Positions 42,454-52,486 of a stretch of DNA of 64,000 bases are shown here, piece after piece. How positions within the stretch are numbered: the first letter of the stretch is position 1; every line of letters begins with the position of its first letter. Under the pieces are notes generated by a model. It did not search any database, was not told the origin of the DNA, and worked only from the letters and a program-made list of their open reading frames with translations. Location of the stretch: positions 248,001 through 312,000 of the forward strand of contig JAAXKQ010000001.1 of the NCBI GenBank assembly GCA_025612245.1. The letters are read 5' to 3'. Source of the stretch: Ignavibacteria bacterium (GTDB lineage: Bacteria > Bacteroidota > Ignavibacteria > Ignavibacteriales > SURF-24). Made by a program: the position numbers and the translations under genes.

Positions 42454-43926
42454 TTAATTGTTCAGTATCCAGTTCCTTGCCGCTTCGAGCACAGTATCAG
42501 ACTGCCTTTCGGTATCCATAGGCTTCCGTTTAACTTCAATATCCGGAAGCACCCCCCTCCTGTCGCTGCAATTCCCGTTGGCTCTTACAAACAGCGCCGA
42601 CGGCATGGAAACCATGAGCTGTGTGTTGGGAAGCCTGAAGTAGTACACCTCTCCAAATTCATTCGGAATTCCTCCGGTCTCTTCGCCAATCAGGCAGGCC
42701 AGCTTATAGTCCGAAACTGCATTTGCAAGGAGCATTGCGCTTGAATAGGTCCCCGTGCCAATCAGGAAACAGACTTTTATTTGGAAGCGTAAGGGATTGT
42801 CTTCGGGAATTTCTTCTGCGGTATAAAACTTTAACACTTCTCCGTCTTTGGCAGTAAACATATCCGCGTATTCGCTAAAAAGCCCGGCTATCCAGATGGC
42901 AGGCCTGTAAGAGACCCAGCTAAGCCACCAGGGAATCCTGCTCCTCATATAATCCTTGTATTGCGCGCTTGCCTTCCAGGCTTTCATGGAATGCATCCTG
43001 AAAGGCTTTTCAGCCAAATAGTTCAGCAGCATGTATCCATATTTTGCGTTTCCCCCGCCATTTTGCCTCAGGTCAATAATTAGTCCACTGGCTTCCTTTG
43101 CCTTGAGTTCAGAAAAGACTTTTTCAAGAAATGCTCCAAAGGGGTTCGACACGTCGTTACTTTCCATGCTGAGGTAATTCATATAGCCTATGTTACCCGG
43201 AAGCATCTCAAAAGTATAAGGTTCCTTATAAGTAACCGCTGGCTGGGAAGGTGTGCGGCTTCTGGCTATCCCGTCTGTTTTTAATTTCATTTCACGGCCA
43301 TTAGCCCTGAAGGTTATTTCATAAGGGGCGAGTATTTTATTGAGCCACAGGTATCGCTTAAACCACTCGGAAGCCACATTGTTCTGCCACTTTTCACTTT
43401 CCCCGCCCCGGTAAGTCTTAAACGCGTTAAACAGTGAATCGGCTTCCAGCCCGTTTATTGCAACAATTCTTGCCCCCGGCATAACACGACTGCTGCTGTC
43501 ACAGCTTTCTTTTACCTTCAGACCGCCTTCAGAGTCAAAAGATACTCTATAAGGGAAAGACCTTCCACCGTGCTCCAAATAGCTTTCCCATTCCACTCCG
43601 GGAAGAAAAATGCATGAGTGACCGTTTTTAAGTAATGAGAGTAAGGGAGCCGCAAGTCTGTAGAACTCAAGGCGGGTCATAGAATGGTTCAGGCTGTCCA
43701 TGACCTTTTTTACGCTTGAAGTAAATGTTATGCTGTCAACGGCTGAGTATAAGGAAGGATGAACCTCCTGCGAATTTTTTACCAGAAATTCCAGGTCGGA
43801 CCTTAGTTCGGCTGACGGGAAAAGCCTTAGCGTATCTTTATTTTCTTTTTCGGAATTGCGCCAAGCGGAACAAGAAGTCAGGATAAGTGAAGCAAAGAAA
43901 AGAAATACCGTTAGAGACACCTTCAT
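42454..43926 (-). CDS. S41-family peptidase lipoprotein
   Basis: 490 aa. Lipobox LTSC (Cys19) puts it in the envelope. A helical cap (about 35-110), a PDZ-like region with GARIVAINGLEAD (about 150) and a C-terminal S41 (CtpA/tricorn-like) domain with GLIIDLRQNGGG and GTGTYSSAMLLANA (nucleophile Ser near 393), then EETGG. It cleaves proteins or peptides in the periplasm or at the surface; substrate unknown. AAGGGAG site. Not in an obvious operon. Confidence 0.85.
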   Translation of the reverse strand: MKVSLTVFLFFASLILTSCSAWRNSEKENKDTLRLFPSAELRSDLEFLVKNSQEVHPSLYSAVDSITFTSSVKKVMDSLNHSMTRLEFYRLAAPLLSLLKNGHSCIFLPGVEWESYLEHGGRSFPYRVSFDSEGGLKVKESCDSSSRVMPGARIVAINGLEADSLFNAFKTYRGGESEKWQNNVASEWFKRYLWLNKILAPYEITFRANGREMKLKTDGIARSRTPSQPAVTYKEPYTFEMLPGNIGYMNYLSMESNDVSNPFGAFLEKVFSELKAKEASGLIIDLRQNGGGNAKYGYMLLNYLAEKPFRMHSMKAWKASAQYKDYMRSRIPWWLSWVSYRPAIWIAGLFSEYADMFTAKDGEVLKFYTAEEIPEDNPLRFQIKVCFLIGTGTYSSAMLLANAVSDYKLACLIGEETGGIPNEFGEVYYFRLPNTQLMVSMPSALFVRANGNCSDRRGVLPDIEVKRKPMDTERQSDTVLEAARNWILNN

Positions 43927-44025
43927 TACATTTTCTCCCTTAAAAAAAGAAAATCAGGAATAATCAGCGAGAAACTATAAAGATATTTTCCAAACTGAAT
44001 TCAGGCTCAAAATGTTTTTCCCAGG

Positions 44026-45273
44026 TTAAACTGACTTTGCATGTTTATAATTCGGTTCCTCAATTTTCTGCAGTATTATGAGTCCCAGAATGAAGAAAAT
44101 GCCAATTACAAGGGCAGCTATCCTTTCATTTGAGATGTCTGAAACGATACCGTAGACAAGGGGGCCAACTACGGCCGAAGACTTTCCGAAAAGCCCGTCG
44201 TAAAACCCGAAAAACTCGGCTTCCCTTTCCTTTGGAGTTAAAAGTGCCATCAGGCTTCGGCTGCTCGACTGTGAGCTTCCGATTGAAAGTCCGGCTAAAA
44301 GGCCCACAACATAAAACTCCCAGATTGTCCCTACAAAGAATGCTCCTATTATCACTGCTATCCATATAAACAGCGTGATGCTGATTGTCTTCTTGGGGCC
44401 TATGTGGTCTGAAATGATTCCGAAGATAAACGAGCCGAAAACGGCTGTACTTTGTACTATTACAAAGAAGTAGATAACCTCCTGGTCCGTCATCTTTAGT
44501 ATGTTAGAGGCAAAGATGGAGGCAAAAGCTATAATTGTGAGGATTGCGTCATTGTACAGGAAGAAAGCAAGCAGGAATCTTGAAATTGCGGGGTACTGTT
44601 TCGTAAAGAAAAGTGCCTTTAATGTAGAAAAACTTTTCTCAATTCCTTTTTTTACGAGGTCCTCCCTCTGCAGGAACGTAACCTGTGGCTCCCGGACAAA
44701 GAAAAAAAGCGGTACTGAAAAAACCAGGAAAAACGCTGACGCCACAACAAAGGATAGCCTGATGTAGAAATAATAATCCGCCGAGGCCTGTCCCGGAAGA
44801 AGCATCATAACAATTAAGAGCACAGCAAGAGCACCAAGGTATCCCATAGCAAAGCCGTAGCCGGAAACCCTGCCAAAATTCTTCTTTTCCGTTAAATTGG
44901 GAAGGAAGGCGTCATAGAAGACCAGGCCGCCTTCAAAACCGATGTTGGCCAGTACAAAAAGCAAAAAACCTAAGAGTATATCCCCTTTCTGTACATAGAA
45001 CATCAATGCCGTTGAGACGATAGAAACGAGCGTAAAGACCAGAAGGAATCTTTTCCTGTTCCTGGAGGAATCGGCAATTGCCCCGAGCGGCGGACTTAAT
45101 ATGGCGGAGAGGATCATGGAGATGCTTACGGCAAGCCCCCAGATCCATCTTTTACCACCTGTTACATAGTTCGAGAAGTATTTTGAAAAAATAACAGTGA
45201 CAATAATTACCGAAAAGGCGGTATTTGCAAAATCAAATAGAGTCCACGCAAATATCCTGCCTCTATTCTTCAT
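44026..45273 (-). CDS. UMF1/Atg22-type MFS transporter
   Basis: 415 aa, twelve predicted membrane helices. The N-terminal WTLFDFANTAFS motif is diagnostic of the UMF1 (Atg22-like, PF11700) group. SPPLGAIADSSRNRKR is the loop 2-3 motif. Relatives export amino acids or other small molecules; the substrate is unknown. Its ATG lies 11 bp inside the end of nusB, so the two are co-transcribed. Confidence 0.88.
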   Translation of the reverse strand: MKNRGRIFAWTLFDFANTAFSVIIVTVIFSKYFSNYVTGGKRWIWGLAVSISMILSAILSPPLGAIADSSRNRKRFLLVFTLVSIVSTALMFYVQKGDILLGFLLFVLANIGFEGGLVFYDAFLPNLTEKKNFGRVSGYGFAMGYLGALAVLLIVMMLLPGQASADYYFYIRLSFVVASAFFLVFSVPLFFFVREPQVTFLQREDLVKKGIEKSFSTLKALFFTKQYPAISRFLLAFFLYNDAILTIIAFASIFASNILKMTDQEVIYFFVIVQSTAVFGSFIFGIISDHIGPKKTISITLFIWIAVIIGAFFVGTIWEFYVVGLLAGLSIGSSQSSSRSLMALLTPKEREAEFFGFYDGLFGKSSAVVGPLVYGIVSDISNERIAALVIGIFFILGLIILQKIEEPNYKHAKSV

Positions 45274-45760
45274 CCGTCTTATTTTTTTTAGGTTTCTTCT
45301 GTATTGTTTCGTCTATCAGGCCCCTGCCCGTCTTGTTCAGGCTTCCGCTTTCACGCAGGCCCGAAAGAACGGTATCCAGTATTCCGTTGATAAATTTACC
45401 GCTGTTTGGAGTACTGAAATTCTTCGCTATTTCAATTACCTCATTTATCGTCACTTTGGGAGGGATGTCGGGCAGATACATCAGTTCGCAGAGCCCCATT
45501 CTGAGCAGTATCTTATCTATAAGCGCAATCCTGTTGAGCTCCCAGTTATTTACCCTCTCGTTTATCTTATTGTCGAGTTCATTCTGATGGACCAGTGTCT
45601 TGTTTACCAGTATACGGCAGAATTCCTTGTCGGTTTCCTCTTCAAGGTCAGCCAGTATTCCTTCCGTAAGAGCCTCAAGGCCCTCGTTATTCATTTCAAA
45701 TGCATAAAGTATCTGTAGAACTTTTTCTCTGAGGACGCGCCTGTTTATCTTTTTTTTCAT
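45263..45760 (-). CDS. nusB: Transcription antitermination factor NusB
   Basis: 165 aa all-helical RNA-binding protein that, with NusE (S10), binds boxA and supports rRNA transcription antitermination. Family features include RRVLREKVLQILYAFE at the N-terminus, LIDKILLRMGLCEL, and INEVIEIAKNFSTPNSGKFINGILD. A basic/acidic tail of ~25 residues extends beyond the usual end. Overlaps the MFS gene downstream. Confidence 0.95.
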   Translation of the reverse strand: MKKKINRRVLREKVLQILYAFEMNNEGLEALTEGILADLEEETDKEFCRILVNKTLVHQNELDNKINERVNNWELNRIALIDKILLRMGLCELMYLPDIPPKVTINEVIEIAKNFSTPNSGKFINGILDTVLSGLRESGSLNKTGRGLIDETIQKKPKKNKTDEE

Positions 45761-45930
45761 TTTCCCACAATAATTACTTGAAATAGATTACTAAAAATAC
45801 ATACAATTACTAAAACCAAAGAGTTAAGCATTCAGTACGTGTAATTCCCGGAAAATAAGAAGTGCCGGATTTTCCCGGGGGCAGGCAATGCCTATACGAA
45901 ATACAAAGTAATGAATGCTTGCAAGCCGGC
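45761..45930. other. intergenic, leucine dehydrogenase to nusB
   Basis: 170 bp. Contains 9-bp inverted repeats 77 bases apart (45826-45834 and 45912-45920) and a C/G-rich stretch. No gene seen; it probably holds the nusB promoter. Confidence 0.3.
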
Positions 45931-47046
45931 TTATCTTCCTGCCGTCAATTCGCCAAGCCTTCCGGAAAAGCCCGATGTTCCGGTATAAATTTTCCTTATG
46001 TTTCCGACCTGGCAGAGTCTTTCTTCTGCAATTTTATTTGATGCCACGTGTGTCGGTATGTTTTCTTTTTTAGAAGTATCGATGATCTTCTTAAGGACGT
46101 CATAGATCCCTTCAGCCTGCTTCATTGCCCTGTCCTGGCGGTAGCCTTCAAGCTCATTGGCAACATTTATAAGCCCCCCGGCATTGATCACGTAATCGGG
46201 GGCGTATAGAATTCCTTTTTGCAGGAGTGCCTGCCCGTGCTTGCTTTCGTCCTCGAGCTGGTTATTGGCGCCGCCGGCAATTATCTGGAACTTAAACCTC
46301 GGCAGTGTCTCGTCATTTATTATTGCACCAAGTGCCGTAGGGGCAAAAATATCGGCATCGATATCATAGATTTCATCGGGCTTTACAACGTGCGCCTTAA
46401 CGGTTTCAAGGAGCCTTTTTACTTTCGATTCGACTATATCTGTCACATAAATCTCAGCCCCTTCGTTGTAAAGGTGTTCGCACAGATAACGGGCTACGTG
46501 GCCTGCTCCCTGTACTGCAACCTTTCTTCCCCTTAAGGAGTCATTGCCCCATTTCTCATGCGCGCATGCCTTAATGCCAACGTAAACGCCGTAAGCCGTT
46601 ACTGGTGAAGGATCTCCGCTGCCTCCCAGAGCCTTGGAGATGCCGGTAACGTACTTTGTTTCCATGCGTACAAATTCCATGTCGCGCACGTCAGTTCCAA
46701 CGTCTTCGGCCGTGATGTAGCGCCCTGCAAGGCCGTCAACAAACTTGCCGAAGGTCCTGAAGAGGACTTCGTTTTTCTGTGTTGCCGAATCCCCGATAAT
46801 AACCGCTTTACCGCCTCCCAGGTTAAGTCCGGCAACAGCAGCTTTATAGGTCATACCCCTGGATAATCTTAAAACATCTTTCAGTGCAGCTTCAGATGTG
46901 GTATAGTTCCACATGCGTGTTCCGCCCAGAGCAGGCCCCAGCGTCGTGTTATGAATTGCAATTATAGCCCTGAGTCCTGCCTCCTTATTGGTGCAGTAGA
47001 TAACCTGCTCATGATTAAAAGTTTCCATCATTTCGAAATTGACCAT
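45931..47046 (-). CDS. Leucine dehydrogenase (Glu/Leu/Phe/Val dehydrogenase family)
   Basis: 371 aa NAD-dependent amino-acid dehydrogenase, interconverting branched-chain amino acids and 2-oxoacids. GPALGGTRMW, Lys68, GLNLGGGKAVI with catalytic Lys80, the NAD-binding VQGAGHVARYL and TALGAIIND fit LeuDH better than glutamate dehydrogenase, which is longer. It would link branched-chain amino acid breakdown to acyl-CoA pools. GAGGAG ribosome site before ATG 47046. A substrate shift to valine or phenylalanine cannot be excluded. Confidence 0.88.
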   Translation of the reverse strand: MVNFEMMETFNHEQVIYCTNKEAGLRAIIAIHNTTLGPALGGTRMWNYTTSEAALKDVLRLSRGMTYKAAVAGLNLGGGKAVIIGDSATQKNEVLFRTFGKFVDGLAGRYITAEDVGTDVRDMEFVRMETKYVTGISKALGGSGDPSPVTAYGVYVGIKACAHEKWGNDSLRGRKVAVQGAGHVARYLCEHLYNEGAEIYVTDIVESKVKRLLETVKAHVVKPDEIYDIDADIFAPTALGAIINDETLPRFKFQIIAGGANNQLEDESKHGQALLQKGILYAPDYVINAGGLINVANELEGYRQDRAMKQAEGIYDVLKKIIDTSKKENIPTHVASNKIAEERLCQVGNIRKIYTGTSGFSGRLGELTAGR

Positions 47047-47085
47047 CTAGGACTCCTCAAAAATTGTTAAACTTTAATGTTTAAG

Positions 47086-48129
47086 TTATAGTGCAAACAA
47101 CCAGAAAAGAAGTAATGCCAAACTGTCCCTGAATTTATAAAAGAATAGTTTTTCCAGACTAAGTCGCAAGCCTGAAGCTACTCCGTCTGCTTTAATGTTG
47201 TAAAAATCGCACATTTCCATTGCCCTTTTCAGGTGAAACTGATCGGAAACAATGATAATTTTCTTAAGTCCCCTCTTTTCAATCAGGGTTTCTTTAATAT
47301 ATTCAATCTGTTCTGAGGTTGAAGAGGTTCTTCTTTCAATCCATATATTGTCGGGATCCACGCCGTAGCGTACCAGGTAAACATAAGCCACTTCAGCTTC
47401 ACTCATCTCGCCCGGAGCGCTTCCCCCGGTAACGAGCAGTTTCCTAACTATTCCGGCGTTATAAAGGTTATTTGCTTTCCCTATCCTTGAAGCAAATATC
47501 GGGCTCGGCCTGTTCTTTGAATAAACGGCTGCACCGAGAATGACTGCCACATCGGCCTGGCTGCCATCCTTGAAATACTTCTCCGAATTATCCTCGTATT
47601 CATTTTCGTAGACAAAAGCGCCCAAAACAAGTACAAAAATAATAAATAGTGAATACAATAACGAACGCAGGTACAAAAATTTGTTTATCCTGAAAATACT
47701 CATCCAGGCCGCCGCAGTAAGGAAAAACAGCAGGAACTGGTATATTGAAAACATCAATGCCACATAAATATTCTCAAGAGGATAACCGAATAAATATTTA
47801 AAGGGTAGAGGTAAATTAAACTCTTTTATGAATAAAGTAAATACAAGAGGAATATTCATTACAATTGTAATGGATAAAAGTCCGTAGAGTTTTTTAATAT
47901 CAATTTTCCCGGGGTAAAAAATCAGGAATAAAAAGCCCAGAACAGGAAGTACGGTAAACAGGAAATTCAAAAGATTGCCTGTGCTCCTGGGATTAAACTC
48001 CATTATGGAAAGATTTTTATGGGAATACTTGCTCAGATACATGAATATCAGGTCGAAGAGCAAGAGAAGAATAACCGAAGTGCATATTCTTCTTTTACTT
48101 GCGGCATTATTTTGTCCTGTCGAAGCCAT
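47086..48129 (-). CDS. YdcF/ElyC-like DUF218 membrane protein
   Basis: 347 aa. Five or six hydrophobic helices (about 12-175) precede a DUF218 domain (about 195-335): VAVILGAAV, SRIGKANNLYNAG, LVTGG, the polar SEAEVAYVYLVRYGVDPDNI segment and SDQFHLKRAM. ElyC and SanA of E. coli are relatives, needed for envelope integrity or lipid-carrier metabolism. The specific role here is unknown. Its ATG overlaps the stop of the ABC gene (TAATG). Confidence 0.8.
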   Translation of the reverse strand: MASTGQNNAASKRRICTSVILLLLFDLIFMYLSKYSHKNLSIMEFNPRSTGNLLNFLFTVLPVLGFLFLIFYPGKIDIKKLYGLLSITIVMNIPLVFTLFIKEFNLPLPFKYLFGYPLENIYVALMFSIYQFLLFFLTAAAWMSIFRINKFLYLRSLLYSLFIIFVLVLGAFVYENEYEDNSEKYFKDGSQADVAVILGAAVYSKNRPSPIFASRIGKANNLYNAGIVRKLLVTGGSAPGEMSEAEVAYVYLVRYGVDPDNIWIERRTSSTSEQIEYIKETLIEKRGLKKIIIVSDQFHLKRAMEMCDFYNIKADGVASGLRLSLEKLFFYKFRDSLALLLFWLFAL

Positions 48130-48935
48130 TATTTCCCATAGCCAGGTTTAATAACAACACTTACCCTTTGCGAGTCATTGTCAATTACAATATCTGAATT
48201 TACCTCAAAAACCTTAAAAATGTTCTCTTTTGTCAGTATTTTAGCTGTCCTGTCGTCTTCAACAATTCTGCCATCTTTCATCAGCACTACCCTGGAACTG
48301 TAGGAACCTGCAAGGTTAAGGTCATGCGAGACCGTAACGACGGTCAGCCCCTTTTTCTCATTAAGGCTCCTAATAAGGTTAAAAATCGAAAGCTGATGCT
48401 TTATATCGAGATGCGAGTCCGGTTCATCCAGCAGTATTAGCCTCGGTTGCTGTACGATTGCCCTGGCAATAAAAGCCCTCTGTGCCTCGCCGCCCGAGAC
48501 CTCGTTTATGCCCTTATTTTTCAGGTGGGCAATATCTACCATTTCAATTGCCTCGTTAACCAGGTCGCAGTCCTCCTTTTTCTCATAACCGAACATATTC
48601 AGGTACGGTGTACGGCCCATCATTACAATTTCATAAACCGAAAACGGGAAAATCGTAAGTGAGGACTGGGGAACAAAGGCTACTGCCCTGGCAAGTGCTT
48701 TCCTGGAAATACTCCTGTAGTCTTTCCCTTCAAGGCTAATTGTACCCTGAGAGTATTTCAAAAGCCCGCTGATTACTTTCATCAGCGTGGATTTCCCGGA
48801 GCCGTTCGGGCCCAAAACGGAGATAAATTCCCCGTTATTAATAGTCAGATGGATGTCATGCAGCTGAAAATCAGGTTCATCCTTTGAAGAACTATTATAG
48901 GAAAAGCAAATATTCTTTAATTCGAGCAGAGGCAT
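48129..48935 (-). CDS. ABC transporter ATP-binding protein, FecE/BtuD type
   Basis: 268 aa. Walker A GPNGSGKS, Q-loop FVPQSS, signature VSGGEAQRA, Walker B LILLDEPDSHLD and H-loop SHD are all present. It resembles ATPases of iron-siderophore, heme or cobalamin importers (FecCD systems). No permease or binding protein is in the window, so the partners are elsewhere or this is an orphan. It is coupled to the ElyC-like gene. Confidence 0.88.
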   Translation of the reverse strand: MPLLELKNICFSYNSSSKDEPDFQLHDIHLTINNGEFISVLGPNGSGKSTLMKVISGLLKYSQGTISLEGKDYRSISRKALARAVAFVPQSSLTIFPFSVYEIVMMGRTPYLNMFGYEKKEDCDLVNEAIEMVDIAHLKNKGINEVSGGEAQRAFIARAIVQQPRLILLDEPDSHLDIKHQLSIFNLIRSLNEKKGLTVVTVSHDLNLAGSYSSRVVLMKDGRIVEDDRTAKILTKENIFKVFEVNSDIVIDNDSQRVSVVIKPGYGK

Positions 48936-48979
48936 AACGTTTGTAAAAATTCTAGCTCAAATTAAGGAAAAAAAGCGCT

Positions 48980-51028
48980 CTATTCAAGAATATTTGGATC
49001 CCTCATGGCTTCTTTTAGCTCGTCGAATGAAAATACAGGGCGGCGGCAGGTGTAATTCTGGCAAACGTAATAGGTTATCTTGCCGTCAATGACCCTTTTA
49101 CCCTTCTGAAGTTCAAGTATCGAGGGGCTGCCTTCGGTACGGCATGAAAGAACTGAAAACGGATAGTACTCATTGTAAAACTGCCTTATAACGTCGTTCG
49201 TCTCCTCGTGCGTATTGGTTACAACTGCAACTTCCCTGGGTTTCATAAAGTCGTAGTAAACTGCTGAAATCATATAGGCAAAGCTTTCCGGGTGCCTGAT
49301 AAGAAAATCATGCATGTAAGAATAATCCATCCTTGCAATTTCAGCATAGCGGGCCTTATTCTTCAGCACCGCAAGTTTCAAAAGTGCCGTTACGGCAGAA
49401 GAGTTACCCGACGGTAAGGCTTGGTCGTAAAGCTCTTTTGTCCTTAAGATCAGGTCCCTGGAATCCCTGGAGGAAAAGAAAAAGTCATAGGAGGAAGGGT
49501 CATAAAAATTTTCAATCATAATTTCGGCTAGTATATCCGCCCTTTCAAGCCAGATTTCCTCCGAAGTTACTTCATAAAGTGCTATAAATGCCTCTACCGT
49601 AAAGCTGTAGTCATCCAGGAAGCCCTGGCCCTTAAAGCCCCCATTCTTAAAAGAATGAATGAGGGCGTTATTCCGAAAACAGTTATTCCAGATAAATTCA
49701 GCGTTTTTCCTGGCAGCAAAAAGGTACTTGTCGTTGCCCGTTACGCCGAAGGCCAAAGAAAAAGTCTGTAGCATGAGGGCATTCCAGTTTACCAGTATCT
49801 TGTCATCCTGTCCCGGTTTAATTCTCTTCTCTCTTTGTGAAAAGAGTTTGGACTTTACGTCTTCGGTCAAGCTTTCAGCCTGGCTAAAAGAAATTCCTAG
49901 CTCACGGGAAAGTTCAGCAATTGAGGCGTGGCGTGTAAGGATGTTTTTACCCTCAAAGTTACCTTTCCTAGAGATACCGAAGAGTATTACCGCAGCCTCA
50001 AATTCAACGCCTGAAAGAAGGGTCTTAAGTTCGTCATAATCCCACAGGAAAAATTTCCCCTCCACTCCTTCGGAATCAGCATCCTGTGCTGAAAAAAAGC
50101 CTCCCGAGCGGTCCGTCATTTCGCGCAGGACGTATGAGAGCGTATCTTCAGCAATTTTAAGGAACTGCATGTTGTGCCTGAGGCGGTAAGCCTCCAGGTA
50201 AGCCCGGCTGAGCATGGCATTGTCGTAGAGCATTTTTTCAAAGTGAGGCACGAGCCATTCATTATCCGTAGAATAGCGGTGAAAACCGCCGCCGACCTGA
50301 TCGTAAATACCTCCTTGCGCCATTTTATTCAATGAATTTTCGATCATCTCGAGAGCCACCTTGTTCTCAGTTCTGTGAAAGTAACGCAGCAGGAATAAAA
50401 TGGTCATTGCAGACGGAAACTTGGGTGCACGGCCGAATCCTCCGTACTCCTCGTCATAATCATTCAGCATCTTTGTGAAAACACTGTTAAAGTCGGGTAA
50501 TGTAAAGGAGTTCTGATTTTTCTTAATATTTGAGGCCTTTGAAAGGGCATTTAATATTTCCCCGGTCTGTTTTAGGATGTCATCTTTTTTCGTCGCATAG
50601 ATCTCGAAAATTGTATTTAATACCTGAATAAAGCCGGGCCTGCCGTATCTCTCCTCCGGCGGGAAATAAGTTCCGCCGTAAAAAGGGAGCCTTTCTGGCG
50701 TAAGGAAAACCGTCAGGGGCCAGCCGCCTGATCCTGTTGTAATCTGCACGAAATTCATGTACACGGCGTCGATGTCAGGGCGCTCCTCCCTGTCAACTTT
50801 TACGTTAATGAACTTCTCGTTCATTAACGCTGCAATTGTTTCATTTTCAAATGACTCGTGCGCCATTACGTGGCACCAGTGACAGGCGCTATAGCCAATG
50901 CTGAGCAAAATGGGTCTGTCCAGTTCTTTGGCGAGCCTAAAGGCCTCTTCTGACCAGGGATACCAGTCGACCGGATTATTTTTATGCTGCTGAAGGTAAG
51001 GCGAAGTTTCGTACTGCAGACGGTTCAT
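48980..51028 (-). CDS. YyaL/SPATA20-family protein (thioredoxin-like plus glycosidase-fold)
   Basis: 682 aa from the ATG at 51028 (CAGGAGA site). Residues 1-165 are the DUF255 thioredoxin-like domain: [28 protein letters not shown] with Cys49/Cys52, [10 protein letters not shown] and [11 protein letters not shown]. The rest is an (alpha/alpha)6-barrel (about 190-600) as in N-acylglucosamine epimerases and glycosidases, with [10 protein letters not shown] and [11 protein letters not shown]. Found in bacteria and mammals; biochemical role unproven. Confidence 0.88.
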   Translation of the reverse strand: MNRLQYETSPYLQQHKNNPVDWYPWSEEAFRLAKELDRPILLSIGYSACHWCHVMAHESFENETIAALMNEKFINVKVDREERPDIDAVYMNFVQITTGSGGWPLTVFLTPERLPFYGGTYFPPEERYGRPGFIQVLNTIFEIYATKKDDILKQTGEILNALSKASNIKKNQNSFTLPDFNSVFTKMLNDYDEEYGGFGRAPKFPSAMTILFLLRYFHRTENKVALEMIENSLNKMAQGGIYDQVGGGFHRYSTDNEWLVPHFEKMLYDNAMLSRAYLEAYRLRHNMQFLKIAEDTLSYVLREMTDRSGGFFSAQDADSEGVEGKFFLWDYDELKTLLSGVEFEAAVILFGISRKGNFEGKNILTRHASIAELSRELGISFSQAESLTEDVKSKLFSQREKRIKPGQDDKILVNWNALMLQTFSLAFGVTGNDKYLFAARKNAEFIWNNCFRNNALIHSFKNGGFKGQGFLDDYSFTVEAFIALYEVTSEEIWLERADILAEIMIENFYDPSSYDFFFSSRDSRDLILRTKELYDQALPSGNSSAVTALLKLAVLKNKARYAEIARMDYSYMHDFLIRHPESFAYMISAVYYDFMKPREVAVVTNTHEETNDVIRQFYNEYYPFSVLSCRTEGSPSILELQKGKRVIDGKITYYVCQNYTCRRPVFSFDELKEAMRDPNILE

Positions 51029-51172
51029 AGTTCTCCTGTAAAAATGTGCACTTTCATAAGATACAACGATCAGCACCGCACTTCAAGGCAGTTTAAGGGG
51101 CTTTAGTTTTAAGGGATAGATTTATTGAATATTCAATGGGCTAAATGCATGTTAAATCAGGACTTGGGGCGG

Positions 51173-52486
51173 TTATATTCCCGGCGTATTTTTAAGATAA
51201 TTTATTCCTGCCCGGGCCGCATTATGGCCGCTTTGAACTGCTCCTTCTATTGTTGCCGGAAGTCCCGTCTGTGTCCAGTCGCCGGCAAGGAACAAATTCT
51301 TAACTTTTGAGACAGTATCCGGTCTCCGGCTCAAGACGTGCGGTAAAGGGACAAAGGTTGCCCTTTTTTCTTTAATAAGTTTTACGCCGCAGATAAAACC
51401 TCTTTGGAATTGAGGGAAATATTCCTCAAGCTCACCTATAATTAGCTCCTGAAGATCGTCCTTACTTCTGCCTGAGATTTCATCTGCATTGCTTATTACA
51501 GTTGTGATAAATTTCCCGTGGTTAAAAACCCAGTGAACCGGCGAATCTACAAGTCCATAGAATCTCCCCTTAAAAGGGTTTTCTTTAAGCCAAATGTTGA
51601 GCGATATTATAGACGAGTAAGGCATATTTTCCAGTTCCAGGCTTTTGACAAATGCGTCTGGAAATATCCTGGTAAAAGAGTAGTACGGAACGGCGGAAAT
51701 GACGAAATCAAAATCACTTAGCTGTCTTTTGCCAAGTAAGATTTTCTTAGCGGCGCCATCTATTATTTCCACTTCCTTAACCGGCTCCGAAAGCCTTATG
51801 CTCCCGCCATTTGAACTGATGAATTTAATGGCACTTTCACAGAAAAGCTCGCTCAAACCGACTTTAGGCAGAATAATTGTAGATGCACTGTTTCCATGAA
51901 GAAACATCTTCTTAAGAATTGAAGCAAATAAGGAAGCTGATGCGCGTGCGGGATCAGTATTTAAGGCCCCTACGGAAAGTATTTCCCAGAAGGCTTTAAT
52001 TGTCGCAGTGCTTTGCCCTTCTTTCCTGAGCCATTCAAGTATTGTCATTCCCGCCAAGGAATAATCCCTAAGAAAAGGAAGCTTTGAAAAAAGGCCGATA
52101 ATTTCAAGCCTTTCAGAAAACTTCAGGGCTTTATAGGAAAGAAGCCCTTTAAGAAGGTTAAACGGATAAAAGCTTTTCCCGGTCTTAAGTGGTGTCATGC
52201 CCAGTTTCTTGTCGACAAAGTCAACCTGGAGGCTCTCCTGGAATAAGAGCTTATTTGTAGCTCCAATAGTCTGAAGAAATCGGAGTGTTTCAGTGTAGCA
52301 GCCCATCATGATGTGCTGGCCGTTATCGATTACGTCATCCATAGAAGGTTCACGAAAAGAATATGCCCGTCCCCCGGGCTTAGGAGAGCTTTCGAAAACT
52401 TCTACCTCGACTCCGGCCTTTGCAAGACAGACCCCGGCACTAAGGCCTGCAAGTCCGCCGCCAATTATTACGCACTTTCTTCGCAT
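51173..52486 (-). CDS. hpnE: Hydroxysqualene dehydroxylase
   Basis: 437 aa FAD enzyme. N-terminal Rossmann motif GGGLAGLSAG then E-x-x-PKPGGRA, DNGQHIMMGCY typical of HpnE, and the C-terminal FAD segment LFLAGDWTQTGLPATIEGAVQSG. It removes the hydroxyl from hydroxysqualene made by HpnC to give squalene, at the membrane. The ATG at 52486 overlaps the hpnD stop (TGATG); a TTG one codon earlier is not needed. Last gene of the hpnC-hpnD-hpnE operon. Confidence 0.9.
   Translation of the reverse strand: MRRKCVIIGGGLAGLSAGVCLAKAGVEVEVFESSPKPGGRAYSFREPSMDDVIDNGQHIMMGCYTETLRFLQTIGATNKLLFQESLQVDFVDKKLGMTPLKTGKSFYPFNLLKGLLSYKALKFSERLEIIGLFSKLPFLRDYSLAGMTILEWLRKEGQSTATIKAFWEILSVGALNTDPARASASLFASILKKMFLHGNSASTIILPKVGLSELFCESAIKFISSNGGSIRLSEPVKEVEIIDGAAKKILLGKRQLSDFDFVISAVPYYSFTRIFPDAFVKSLELENMPYSSIISLNIWLKENPFKGRFYGLVDSPVHWVFNHGKFITTVISNADEISGRSKDDLQELIIGELEEYFPQFQRGFICGVKLIKEKRATFVPLPHVLSRRPDTVSKVKNLFLAGDWTQTGLPATIEGAVQSGHNAARAGINYLKNTPGI

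Noticed and set aside
45826-45920. 9-bp inverted repeats about 77 bases apart between leucine dehydrogenase and nusB
   Set aside because: Could be a mini mobile element, but no target duplication, no second copy in the window and no T-run. Too little to call.
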